Source of the DNA: an uncultured Faecalibacterium sp.
GTDB taxonomy: Bacteria; Bacillota; Clostridia; Oscillospirales; Ruminococcaceae
Reading direction: 5' to 3'
Length of the DNA stretch: 23,627 nucleotides
NCBI GenBank assembly: GCA_900539945.1
Contig: UQDV01000039.1
Location: 1 to 23,627 of the forward strand
Shown here: in pieces, positions 13,253-23,563 of the stretch
Position numbering within the stretch: position 1 is the stretch's first letter
Layout of the letters: each line of letters begins with the position of its first letter
Made by a program: the position numbers and the translations under genes
Notes under the pieces: model-generated
Databases searched by the model: none
What the model was told of the DNA's origin: nothing
The model's input: only the letters and a program-made list of their open reading frames with translations

Positions 13253-14206
13253 TTATTTCTGAGGCAGTTCCTGCACCACCGGTTCTGCCGGGGGCGGCGT
13301 CAGGGTGGAATGCTCCAGCACAAAGGCCGTCGCCTTTGCACGCATCAGGCGCTGGCGCACCTTGCGGGCATCGTTGGCCGGGAAGGTGCGTTCCCCGTCC
13401 AGTTTCTCATTCCAATCGGTCAGGGCGGCTGTCACCTCGGTTTCCGTGGGCTGCAGGCCCTCTGCTTCCGCTACCAGCAGCAGCCCCAGCCAGCTGCGCA
13501 GCTTGCGTTCCGCCTGGGTGTGCAGCCAGGTGCGGAACTCTTCCACCGTCTGGCCCCGCACCTTGAGGAACTGATCAAAGTTGATGCCGTTGGCCTGCAG
13601 GCTCAGGTTGAACTGCCGCTGCTCGGCGAAGTAGTTGCCGCCCACCAGCTGTTTGGGCAGAGGACCGGTCACCTCGTCCCCCAGCTGCCAGATGACTTCT
13701 TTTTCCGCGCGGGCCTTTGCCTGCACGCAGCGCTGGGCGTAGAGTTTCCGGGCCACCTGCTGACGCAGGGCGGCCTTTCCAGCAGCATCTGCCGCACGCT
13801 CCTCATCGCCATGATGACGGTTGATCTCCATTTCAATGGTAAGCTGCCGGATGAGGTGCGGCTCTACCGCCTGCACAAAACCGGTGTACCGGCCCAGCGT
13901 CAGCGGCGGCAGGGCATAGAACTGCGCCCCGGCCCGGAACCCTTCGGCCCGGTTCACGGCCAGCAATTCAAAGTCCGGGTCGGTCACCGGCGTAACGCCG
14001 TACTCCGCCGCGATCTGCTCATACAGAGCCGAAAAGCCCTCCAGGATGGTGCGGTTCACCGCCGCCGTCAGCAAGGCCTCTTCGGCCTGCGGGGCGTCCG
14101 GCACAGCCTGCTCGGCCGTGATGGCCCGTTCAAGCTCTTCGGCATCCGCCGTAAATACCAGCCGGCAGTCCCCCGGCTCTGCCATACCAAAATGTTCCAG
14201 TTTCAT
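13253..14206 (-). CDS. Trigger-factor-like chaperone lacking the PPIase domain
   Basis: The 317-residue protein aligns by eye with the ribosome-binding and chaperone domains of trigger factor. Residues 43-116 match the end of the N-domain: a helix, then EYGVTPVTDPDFELL, and finally LPPLTLGRYTGFVQAVEP, the place where trigger factor has the conserved LGDYKGL-type segment. Residues 140-300 match the helical C-domain (LPKQLVGGNYFAEQRQFN, LQANGINFDQFLKVRGQT, a VTAALTDWNE segment). The FKBP-type PPIase domain expected between them is absent: only about 25 residues join the two. The GFRxGxxP ribosome-docking loop is also missing near the N-end. It is therefore a reduced paralogue, probably a holdase for particular clients; this role is inferred. 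GGGGAGGAAC precedes the ATG. It lies 16 bases after the DUF3592 gene. Confidence 0.7.
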   Translation of the reverse strand: MKLEHFGMAEPGDCRLVFTADAEELERAITAEQAVPDAPQAEEALLTAAVNRTILEGFSALYEQIAAEYGVTPVTDPDFELLAVNRAEGFRAGAQFYALPPLTLGRYTGFVQAVEPHLIRQLTIEMEINRHHGDEERAADAAGKAALRQQVARKLYAQRCVQAKARAEKEVIWQLGDEVTGPLPKQLVGGNYFAEQRQFNLSLQANGINFDQFLKVRGQTVEEFRTWLHTQAERKLRSWLGLLLVAEAEGLQPTETEVTAALTDWNEKLDGERTFPANDARKVRQRLMRAKATAFVLEHSTLTPPPAEPVVQELPQK

Positions 14207-14222
14207 CTTATAGTTCCTCCCC

Positions 14223-14594
14223 TCACAGCAGTGCGAACATCAGCACCAGCAATGCCACGCCGATGCCTGCGTACAGCGCCTCGGCACCCAGCACCGACTT
14301 ATCGCCCTCCACATACATTTTCTCCGGGGCTTCCGGGTCGTAGTACAGAGTCACCACGCTGCCCTCGGCAAAATCCTTGCTGCGGGAGGGTTTGGGGTAC
14401 TGCAGCCGGTGGCTGCCGCCCGCCGTGGTGAACTCCAGCACATAGGCCGTGCCGTCCCGGCTCTGCACTGTGCCAGTGATGCGTGCCTGTACTTTTTCGC
14501 CGTTCGTGCAGAGACTGCGCCGCTGCCGCACACTGCGCAGCGCCATGTAAAACATGATCAGTGCACCCACCAGAAAGATGATTCCGTTTGCCAT
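14223..14594 (-). CDS. DUF3592-type membrane protein
   Basis: The 123-residue product has one transmembrane helix at each end (about 4-20 and 103-122). A beta-rich domain lies between them: ARITGTVQSRDGTAYVLEFT, then GSVVTLYYDPEAPEKMYVEG. The VTLYYDPEAPE turn is typical of DUF3592, whose function is unknown. I chose the ATG at 14594 because GAGGGA lies six bases before it; the ATG at 14600 is too close to that site. The gene is followed closely by the trigger-factor-like gene and probably shares its transcript. Confidence 0.7.
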   Translation of the reverse strand: MANGIIFLVGALIMFYMALRSVRQRRSLCTNGEKVQARITGTVQSRDGTAYVLEFTTAGGSHRLQYPKPSRSKDFAEGSVVTLYYDPEAPEKMYVEGDKSVLGAEALYAGIGVALLVLMFALL

Positions 14595-14648
14595 ATGCAT
14601 TCCCTCGTTTTTATCATTGTACGGGAAGCGCCCCGCCGCGTAGCTTTT

Positions 14649-14654
14649 ATTGTA
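14649..14654 (-). promoter_or_regulatory. Extended -10 before the DUF3592 gene
   Basis: On the minus strand TGGTACAAT gives an extended -10 about 55 bases before the start codon; no clear -35. Confidence 0.35.
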
Positions 14655-14746
14655 CCACACTTTAATGAATTTTTCGCCCCACAGCTGCTGTACGGACTGC
14701 ATCAATTTCCATGCAAAAATTTGTCAGAAAAATTTGAAAATAGGTG

Positions 14747-14774
14747 TTGACATTTCTGTTGCATCTGGTATAAT
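14747..14774 (+). promoter_or_regulatory. Promoter of tRNA-Leu
   Basis: Perfect TTGACA (14747-14752) and perfect TATAAT (14769-14774) are separated by 16 bases, with a TG extension before the -10. This is the strongest promoter seen in the window. Confidence 0.9.
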
Positions 14775-14818
14775 AACTATCGTTCCGAGCGACACAGCTC
14801 ACGAACAAAACAGAATAT

Positions 14819-14905
14819 GCGGATATGGCGGAATTGGCAGACGCGTTAGATTCAGGTTCTAATCGGGGCAACTCGGTGGAGGTTCAAGTCCTCTTATCCG
14901 CACCA
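14819..14905 (+). tRNA. tRNA-Leu (CAG)
   Basis: The 87-base class II tRNA has a long variable arm (GGGGCAACTCGGT region) and an encoded CCA. The loop TTCAGGT puts the anticodon CAG at 14853-14855, reading CUG codons. Confidence 0.95.
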
Positions 14906-14912
14906 AACCATG

Positions 14913-14962
14913 AAAATCCGAACCTTTTCTCGATAGGAGAAGGGTTCGGATTTTTTGTTTTC
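14913..14962 (+). terminator. Terminator of tRNA-Leu
   Basis: AAATCCGAACC pairs with GGTTCGGATTT, extended inward by TTTTC/GAGAA, and is followed by a T-run. It starts eight bases after the tRNA. Confidence 0.9.
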
Positions 14963-15073
14963 TTCGGAAAGCAAAATGAATCCCTTGCTTCCATCGAAAA
15001 GCGTCCTAGACCTTATCATAAGAAAGCACGACAGACCACTGTAAGAGTGCCGTAAGGCAGAAAGGACACAAAC

Positions 15074-15325
15074 ATGAAGTACGATGAAAGAACCTGCAAG
15101 TTCAACATGGATACCGGGTGTGTAGAGCTGCTACTCCGGGATGGGAGAAAAATCTCCATCGACTGCACCGGGGTCGAGGATGCACTGGACGTGACCATGG
15201 CGCAGAGGTCGGAGTTGGATTATCTTATCTATAATGACCCATTGGGCTATGCTGATTTGATTCTGAATGGCGATCCGAAGGAATATCTGAGGAATGCGGC
15301 TGGGAGTCACGGATTAGAAGATTAA
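15074..15325 (+). CDS. DUF6061-like small protein
   Basis: The 83-residue protein resembles the DUF6061 family of Clostridia (by memory). It has a short strand with FNMDTGCVELLLRDGRKI, a conserved DCTGVEDAL, then RSELDYLIYNDPLGYADL and LNGDPKEYL. It has no signal or membrane helix. AAAGGA precedes the ATG at 15074. Function is unknown. Relatives are often found near mobile or accessory genes, which fits its position just after a tRNA and before the accessory part of the window, but this is only suggestive. Confidence 0.7.
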   Translation: MKYDERTCKFNMDTGCVELLLRDGRKISIDCTGVEDALDVTMAQRSELDYLIYNDPLGYADLILNGDPKEYLRNAAGSHGLED

Positions 15326-15333
15326 ACATCACG

Positions 15334-15374
15334 AAAAGCTGGTAAAAACTGCACGGGTTTTGCCAGCTTTTATC
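15334..15374. terminator. Bidirectional terminator between DUF6061 and araC-type genes
   Basis: AAAAGCTGG (15334-15342) pairs with CCAGCTTTT (15363-15371), with an extra inner AAAA/TTTT pairing. It lies between two convergent genes. Confidence 0.8.
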
Positions 15375-15389
15375 AATATATGCCCAATC

Positions 15390-16382
15390 TTATGCGTAAG
15401 CCTTCCTCTCCCGGAATTCCTGTGGTGTCATATGATAAAGCTCGGTAAACTTGCGGTAGAAAAAACCAAGATTGTCATAGCCAACCTTCTGTGCGATTTC
15501 GTAGATGGGGAAATCCGTATTCGTCAGATAAAAGCAGGCCTGGCACATTTTTTGCAGGATGACCAGTTCTTTGAAGGTGCGCCCGGTTTCCTTTTTGATG
15601 AAAGCACTGAGATAATTGGGATGGAAGCCAAAATGGTCGGCGGTGCTCTGCAAGGTGACGGTTAGATAGTTTGCTTCCAGATAATCCAGAATATCCACGA
15701 TCTTCCACTGGCTTTTGGCCTTTGGAGAAAAGCTCTGGCTGCGGTACTGGCGTAAGATCTCGCAGAACAGAACGATCATATAGGCATCGATCATTTTATC
15801 GCTGCAGATCTGTGGGGCGTAATACTCACACAGGATGCTTTGAATAACAGAATGGATCGGAGTTTCTTCCCGGTTGTGGAACAGCAGATATTGGTCATGT
15901 GCTGCATCGGAGGAGAGGGCGTTGATCAAAAAACCGTTGATGATACCGTTGTTGCCCAGACGCTGCAAAAAGCCCTGTGTCAGATATTCCTTTTTCATTT
16001 CAATCGTAATGACGATATCGTTTTTGCCCAGGGGCTGGATGCTGTGGGGGACATGCGTATCCAGCATACAGATATCGCCTTGCGCCATCTGTATGCTCTG
16101 ACCGTTGATTATCTGGGTGCAGTGTCCGGAATACACATACAAAAATTCAATCACCGAGTGGATATGCTCTGGAATAACGGTAAAACGGGATTCCTTGTTG
16201 ACACAAACCGAACGATTTTTCAAAAGGCTTCCGAAATTGAACTGGTACATCTCCCGCCCGTTATAGACCACTTTGGGGATATTGCGATAGCGGGGCGAAA
16301 GCTGCGGTGGCTGTTCGCGGAGATGCCGCTGCTCCGATTCGGTGTACTGAAATAGAAATGTTTCCAGCTGTTGATTGGTCAT
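15390..16382 (-). CDS. AraC family transcriptional regulator
   Basis: The 330-residue protein has an N-terminal cupin sensor (about 75-160; HIHSVIEFLYVYSGHC, then QGDICMLDTHVPHSI). Its C-terminus is the paired helix-turn-helix of AraC/XylS proteins (about 228-328; TLQSTADHFGFHPNYLSAFI, then IYEIAQKVGYDNLGFFYRKF and the MTPQEFRE end). GGAGAGGTGA precedes the ATG. It is divergent from the PTS-glucosidase-peptidase genes, 193 bases away, and probably activates them in response to their sugar or sugar phosphate. PTS beta-glucoside loci are more often run by BglG antiterminators, and I see no antiterminator-type leader here. Confidence 0.92.
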   Translation of the reverse strand: MTNQQLETFLFQYTESEQRHLREQPPQLSPRYRNIPKVVYNGREMYQFNFGSLLKNRSVCVNKESRFTVIPEHIHSVIEFLYVYSGHCTQIINGQSIQMAQGDICMLDTHVPHSIQPLGKNDIVITIEMKKEYLTQGFLQRLGNNGIINGFLINALSSDAAHDQYLLFHNREETPIHSVIQSILCEYYAPQICSDKMIDAYMIVLFCEILRQYRSQSFSPKAKSQWKIVDILDYLEANYLTVTLQSTADHFGFHPNYLSAFIKKETGRTFKELVILQKMCQACFYLTNTDFPIYEIAQKVGYDNLGFFYRKFTELYHMTPQEFRERKAYA

Positions 16383-16445
16383 GGTATCACCTCTCCATCA
16401 GCATATCATATTAAGTTTGGTAAGTGAAGTCCTTTTTTGTGGAAA

Positions 16446-16474
16446 TTGAAAATTCTGTCAAAATTCGGTAATAT
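16446..16474 (+). promoter_or_regulatory. Promoter of the PTS-GH1-M20 operon
   Basis: TTGAAA (16446-16451), 17 bases, TAATAT (16469-16474). The leader of about 95 bases ends with a small hairpin, TGCGG-CACCC-CCGCA (16545-16559), directly before the AAGGAGG site. Confidence 0.6.
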
Positions 16475-16575
16475 AAAGATGCCGGCAAGAGAAGAAAATG
16501 AACTGCAGCTGTATGGTTTCAGTGCTGTACAGCCTCTATGAAAATGCGGCACCCCCGCACAAGGAGGACTTTTTC

Positions 16576-19442
<2,867 letters not shown>

Positions 19443-19448
19443 ATGAAG

Positions 19449-19487
19449 GCCGGAACCGCGGGCAGAAAACTGTCTGCGGTTTTCGGC
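19449..19487 (+). other. Strong hairpin between the GH1 and M20 genes
   Basis: A 12-pair stem (19454-19465 with 19470-19481, two G-T pairs) has an AAAA loop, and an outer GCCG/CGGC pairing extends it. Only a short T-run follows, so it may be a partial terminator or an mRNA-processing and stability element that sets a lower level of the peptidase. Confidence 0.55.
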
Positions 19488-19510
19488 GTATTCAGAGAGG
19501 GAAAGTTTTT

Positions 19511-20659
19511 ATGAACGAACAGACAAAAATACAGGTGGAAGCTTATGCGGAGGAATGCCGCACCGAACAGCTGGAACTGCTGCGCACACTTGGAAAAATG
19601 CCTGCGCCGACCCGAAAGGAGGATTTTCGAGCAGCGTTCTGCCGGGATTGGCTCCGGGCACAAGGAGCAGAAAATGTCCGCATCGACAGCGCTAAAAATG
19701 TAATTTGCAAATTGGGGCCGGACACCGAAGAACTGGTTGTTTTTGCCGCCCACACGGATATTGTGTTCCCAGATGTAGAAAATCTTCCCCTGCGGGAAGA
19801 GGGCGGTAAGCTATTTGCACCGGGCATCGGCGATGATACTGCCAACCTCGTCAACTTGCTGATGGCTGCAAAATATCTGATCCAGAAACAAACCGCGCTG
19901 GAATATGGTGTGCTGGTGGTGGCGAATGCCTGCGAAGAAGGTCTGGGCAATCTGGACGGTACGAAGGCGTTGTTTGCCAAGTACGGCACCCGTATTCAGG
20001 GGTTCTATTCTTTTGATATCTATATGCCGCTTTGCTGCAGCAGTGCCGTGGGTTCTTATCGGTATAAGATCACCTGTAAAACGCCCGGTGGTCACTCCTA
20101 TGCAAATTTTGGCGACCCCAGTGCCATTCAACTGCTGTGTGGACTCGTGAATGAACTGTACCAGATCCAACCGCCGGTACGCTCCCGCACCACCTATAAT
20201 GTAGGGCGTATCGAGGGCGGCACGACGGTCAACTCCATTGCACAGCAGGCATCCATGCTGTATGAGTTTCGTTCCACTGCACAGGACTGTCTGGAAGAGA
20301 TGGAAGAAAAATTCCGTCGTGCCGTAGCGCACTGGAATGGCAGAGGCGGCGATTTTGAGGTGGAGCTGCTGGGCATCCGTCCCGGAAACGGCCCAGTGGA
20401 TCCGAAAAAACTCGGTCAATTTACAGCAAAAAGCAAAGAGATCATCCGTACCTTCACAGGCCGTGAGCCGGACGAAACACCCAACTCCACGGACAGCAAC
20501 ATCCCACTGTCGCTGGGCATTCCCGCCAACACCATCGGCACCATTGAAGGCGGATCAGCGCATACCCGGCAGGAGTGGGTGGACATTGCCAGCTTGCCCA
20601 CAGGATTGAAAATCGTTCTTGGGCTGATGCTGGAGTATCAGAAAAACGATTGCTTTTGA
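19511..20659 (+). CDS. M20 family metallopeptidase/amidohydrolase
   Basis: The 382-residue protein has the M20 zinc-ligand set: His81 and Asp83 in AAHTDIVF, Asp108 in GIGDDTANL, Glu142-Glu143 in ACEEGLGN, the Asp in FYSFDIYM, and a final His in GGSAHTRQE. A dimerization domain lies in the middle (about 190-300, starting near KTPGGHSYANFG). Family members cleave small peptides, N-acyl or N-carbamoyl amino acids; this one resembles the peptidase T-like branch in length. GAGAGGG precedes the ATG. It sits in line behind the PTS and GH1 genes, so it may act on an amide or peptide-like aglycone, which is an inference. Confidence 0.88.
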   Translation: MNEQTKIQVEAYAEECRTEQLELLRTLGKMPAPTRKEDFRAAFCRDWLRAQGAENVRIDSAKNVICKLGPDTEELVVFAAHTDIVFPDVENLPLREEGGKLFAPGIGDDTANLVNLLMAAKYLIQKQTALEYGVLVVANACEEGLGNLDGTKALFAKYGTRIQGFYSFDIYMPLCCSSAVGSYRYKITCKTPGGHSYANFGDPSAIQLLCGLVNELYQIQPPVRSRTTYNVGRIEGGTTVNSIAQQASMLYEFRSTAQDCLEEMEEKFRRAVAHWNGRGGDFEVELLGIRPGNGPVDPKKLGQFTAKSKEIIRTFTGREPDETPNSTDSNIPLSLGIPANTIGTIEGGSAHTRQEWVDIASLPTGLKIVLGLMLEYQKNDCF

Positions 20660-21025
20660 AATAAGCATGGGGTGTTCTGGCGGCAGTAGGGAGGAATTGT
20701 GCCAATTTGACACAATTCCTCCTATGAGATATGCGGCTGGGTACATCGGGCGTATAACAAAAAAACAGGGTGCGCCCTGCGGACGCACCCTGAAAAATCC
20801 ACATACGATAGCAATATGTACAACAGGGCGTTCCCCGTCGGGAACGCTCTGTTTTTCTTTGCTGGGGGTGTGATGAGCTTGTTCCGCCTGCCACGCGGCA
20901 AACTCCCTCTGGCCTTCCTCGCTGTTCCAGCAGGCAAGGATGGCCGGGTAGAACGCCCGTGCCAGACGGTCGATGACTTCATCGGGGTAAGGGGAAGTGT
21001 TTGTGGACTTTTTCTTTTTGTTCAA
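20555..21025 (-). CDS. Small mobilization-linked protein, C-terminal part doubtful
   Basis: The first 55 or so residues look like a small protein common in Clostridia mobile elements: a Lys-rich start (NKKKKSTNTS), then DEVIDRLARAFYPAILACW and SEEGQREFAAWQAEQ. I chose TTG at 21025 as start because AAAGGAG lies seven bases upstream, the same site and spacer as for the ParB-like gene. After residue 60 the frame continues without stop through two hairpins (20823-20852 and 20766-20792) and a third (20690-20722), then ends at 20555 inside the M20 gene, antisense. The later residues look non-natural, so the real protein may be only about 60-75 residues, with the original stop lost or altered. Function is unknown. 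Confidence 0.5.
   Translation of the reverse strand: MNKKKKSTNTSPYPDEVIDRLARAFYPAILACWNSEEGQREFAAWQAEQAHHTPSKEKQSVPDGERPVVHIAIVCGFFRVRPQGAPCFFVIRPMYPAAYLIGGIVSNWHNSSLLPPEHPMLISKAIVFLILQHQPKNDFQSCGQAGNVHPLLPGMR
20690..20722. repeat. 12-base perfect inverted repeat after the M20 gene
   Basis: GGAGGAATTGTG and its complement flank a 9-base loop (20702-20710). No T-run follows on either strand, so it is not a classical terminator; it may be a processing site or an old element edge. Confidence 0.7.
20759..20792 (-). terminator. Terminator of the mobilization operon
   Basis: CAGGGTGCG (20766-20774) pairs with CGCACCCTG (20784-20792), followed on the minus strand by seven T (20759-20765). Confidence 0.8.
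20823..20860 (+). terminator. Terminator of the PTS-GH1-M20 operon
   Basis: A 13-pair stem (20823-20835 with 20840-20852, one G-T) has a CGTC loop. On the plus strand TTTTTCTTT follows. Confidence 0.75.
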
Positions 21026-21073
21026 ACGCACGCTCCTTTGGACATCTGTGAACAGCATACCATGTGCCTGATG

Positions 21074-22015
21074 TTATGCTGTCTGCTCCTTGTCATCTGC
21101 GAGTGCAGCTTCCAGAGAAGCAAGGTAGTCCTTGTGCTTCTGAATGATCTCCAGAATCACATCACGCTGCGCATTATCGGGCATCTGCTCCAACTGATAG
21201 TTGAACGAAATGCGGAAACGAGTAGTGAGTTCTTCCAACGCCACATACTCGTACCGTACATCCTCCGGGTAAGCATCGCTGTCGTAAACCGATTCAAACT
21301 TTCGGAATGGCATGACAGGCGCTTTGCCCGGAACACGGATCACACCGTCAGCGTCAGGCGTCGGTTCCACCTTCAGCTCCGGGTGCAGAATATCCTGCAA
21401 AGTTTGTGCACGGTCATTGTAGGCAGCCTTGGCGAGGCGGTGCATATCAGCTTTGGACACTTTCGTCTGTCCGGACAGGATGCTCTGCTTTAAGCCCGGT
21501 ATCAGTTCTTCCGCAATCTCCACACCTTTCATATACTTTGAGGCACGAAGAACAGTGTTTTTACTGACACCGTTTTCTTTGGCGATACGCTCACACGTTT
21601 TAACGCTCTCACCGGAGTTCCCATTTTGGGAACTCCGGCTAAACTGACCGTTTGTGCGCTGGACATCGTCACGAGTACAGCCATGTTCCGCACGTTCCGC
21701 TTCGTACTGCTTGCCGATGAGGAACAGCTTCTGCTCCGGCGTGAGATTGCGCCGCCCCAGCTGATTCTTGCAGATCCAAGCGAGAGCTTCCTCACGATTT
21801 GCAAAGCGGAGCGGCATGGTAGAAAAGTAGATTTCGGGATGCTTCTGAAGAATCGCATAACGATTGTGACCGTCAACAAGTGTATTGTTCCACACGATCA
21901 AAGGAGAGAGCAGCTTGCCTTCCTTGAGGATATTTTCTTCAAGCTGCTTAAATTCATCATCGGTCAGAGGGGGAATCTGGGACTGGAACTCCGGGTCGAT
22001 TTTCAGATTGATCAT
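21074..22015 (-). CDS. ParB-like N-terminal domain protein of a mobile element
   Basis: The 313-residue protein has a ParB/sulfiredoxin-like N-domain (about 10-95) with VDGHNRYAIL, where ParB proteins bind CTP or contact partners, and then ICKNQLGRRNLTPEQK. A helix-turn-helix follows (about 140-170, CERIAKENGVSKNTVLRASK), and the C-terminal half is charged and helical. Such proteins on mobilizable and conjugative elements of Clostridia are thought to act in element maintenance or regulation; the exact role is unknown. I chose the ATG at 22015 because AAAGGAG is seven bases upstream; a GTG two codons earlier is too close to it. The relaxase stop overlaps that ribosome binding site. Confidence 0.85.
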   Translation of the reverse strand: MINLKIDPEFQSQIPPLTDDEFKQLEENILKEGKLLSPLIVWNNTLVDGHNRYAILQKHPEIYFSTMPLRFANREEALAWICKNQLGRRNLTPEQKLFLIGKQYEAERAEHGCTRDDVQRTNGQFSRSSQNGNSGESVKTCERIAKENGVSKNTVLRASKYMKGVEIAEELIPGLKQSILSGQTKVSKADMHRLAKAAYNDRAQTLQDILHPELKVEPTPDADGVIRVPGKAPVMPFRKFESVYDSDAYPEDVRYEYVALEELTTRFRISFNYQLEQMPDNAQRDVILEIIQKHKDYLASLEAALADDKEQTA

Positions 22016-22027
22016 ACGCACACTCCT

Positions 22028-23563
22028 TTATCTCTCCTGCTGCGTCTGTTCTTCCTCCCGGAAAAAGGACGCAACATTCTGCTTTGCGGTTTTCAGCTTG
22101 AGCAGTTCCTCTTTGGCTTCCTTGTACTGCTCGTAGAATTTTGCCTTTTCGGATGCCAGCTGCGCATACTCGGCTTCCAGCTTTTTCGGGCTGGGCAGCT
22201 TGGTGAGGTTGTTTGCCTTGAAATAGGCTGCTGCCGCCCGGTACGCTGTCAACTCTGCACGGTGCTGTTCCTCAAAGGCTGCGGGTCGTTTGGCAGTCTT
22301 TAACTGCTGTGCGACATTCTTGGTGCTGGTGTAGGCTGCGATGTGATAGCGCAGCTCTTTGTTGGTTTTCATGCGGCCTTCGAGGTCTTTCACCACCGCC
22401 AGCGAGTCGTGATACTTGGTTTCCAGTTCGGTGATGCGCTGGTTCAGGGCGTCCTCGTCGGTCAAGCCCTTTTCCTGCAGAAGCTTCACGGTCTGTGCCA
22501 TAACTTTGAGATTGTGTTTCGTGAGCCAACGCTTATAGCCGATGCCCTTGCCCTCGGTCGTTCTCGACTGGATGTCGATCAGTTTCCCGATGGTATCCTG
22601 CTTGAACTGTGCCTTGGGTTTGCGTTCGGCATTTGCCTGCAACGTGGCAAGCACCGCCGCCTTATCGAACTTGTCACCGAGATGTTTCGCCCGGATGAAC
22701 TTCGTTCTGCCAGAGGGCAGATAGCTGAGCTGTCCACGGCTTTCCTTGACCGTGATGCCGTACTGCTGCATGAGCTTCGCCGAAAAATCTTCAAAGCTGG
22801 TAGCACGGTACAATACAGACGAAAGCTGTCTCCGTAAAGTATCCTTCACAGTTTCAAACTTCTTCTGCCGGGGCGGTTGTCCAGCTGCGGTGAGGGCTGC
22901 GTTCTCACGGTCAAGTTTCAACTGACCGCGCCTGCGTGCCCAATACTCCGCTTCACTCACGCGCTCCTTGGAGCCGTTGAGCAGGTCAATCTGGTACAGT
23001 CCGGCACCCTCGCACAGCTCCATGACCTCAACACGCAAGTGCCGCATGGTCTGGGCGGTGCTGGAATGCTTCATACCCTCGCGCCAGTCGCGGGGCTTCT
23101 GCATATAGGGCTTGCGTTCCACCTCGCGCATTCGGATGCTGCCGATCACGATGTGGACATGGATGTTTCCCGAATTGTTGTGCCCATCCGGGTGAGTGCA
23201 GACGATGGCAGGATGACCGGGAAAATTTTCAGAACAAAACTTCAGGCCAAGTGCCTGTGCCTTTTCCATGGTCAAGCCGTTGTCGGCTGCATCTCGTGGG
23301 TCAAAGCTGATGATATACTGGTGACTTTTGATATCACCATGCTGGGTATTCTTACCATACTTGCGGTTTGCCAGCAGACAGGCCGTTGCAAACGAGAAAT
23401 CGCCACACTCAAGGGTGTCGAGCAGGTACGAATCCCGCAGCTTCGGCTTGCCCTGTTCATCCAGAAGTTGCTTTCCGGTGAACGCATCGTGCTGGTAAAC
23501 GAGGTACGCTTCGATGGCGGCGTAGTCCGAGTTCTTAGAGGCGATATGCTTGAGCGTTGCCAT
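22028..23563 (-). CDS. MOBP-type relaxase (mobilization nuclease)
   Basis: The 511-residue protein has an N-terminal relaxase domain (about 1-170). The two-histidine metal motif is in HPDGHNNSGNIHVHIVIG, and QYIISFDP lies before it. A Tyr-containing start (DYAAIEAYLVYQ) is the likely catalytic-tyrosine region. The rest (about 200-511) is helical with coiled coils toward the C-terminus. The enzyme nicks one strand at oriT and pilots the DNA during conjugation. The ATG at 23563 overlaps the end of the upstream gene by 29 bases; the ribosome site (GGGTGA) is weak, so translation is probably coupled. A GTG at 23572 is the alternative start. Confidence 0.9.
   Translation of the reverse strand: MATLKHIASKNSDYAAIEAYLVYQHDAFTGKQLLDEQGKPKLRDSYLLDTLECGDFSFATACLLANRKYGKNTQHGDIKSHQYIISFDPRDAADNGLTMEKAQALGLKFCSENFPGHPAIVCTHPDGHNNSGNIHVHIVIGSIRMREVERKPYMQKPRDWREGMKHSSTAQTMRHLRVEVMELCEGAGLYQIDLLNGSKERVSEAEYWARRRGQLKLDRENAALTAAGQPPRQKKFETVKDTLRRQLSSVLYRATSFEDFSAKLMQQYGITVKESRGQLSYLPSGRTKFIRAKHLGDKFDKAAVLATLQANAERKPKAQFKQDTIGKLIDIQSRTTEGKGIGYKRWLTKHNLKVMAQTVKLLQEKGLTDEDALNQRITELETKYHDSLAVVKDLEGRMKTNKELRYHIAAYTSTKNVAQQLKTAKRPAAFEEQHRAELTAYRAAAAYFKANNLTKLPSPKKLEAEYAQLASEKAKFYEQYKEAKEELLKLKTAKQNVASFFREEEQTQQER

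Noticed and set aside
16475..16575. BglG-type antiterminator site or riboswitch in the PTS leader
   Set aside because: The leader is short and holds only a 5-pair hairpin; no terminator overlaps it.
20690..20722. oriT of the mobilization module
   Set aside because: It lies at the far end of the module, downstream of all mob genes; oriT normally lies upstream of the relaxase genes, outside this window.
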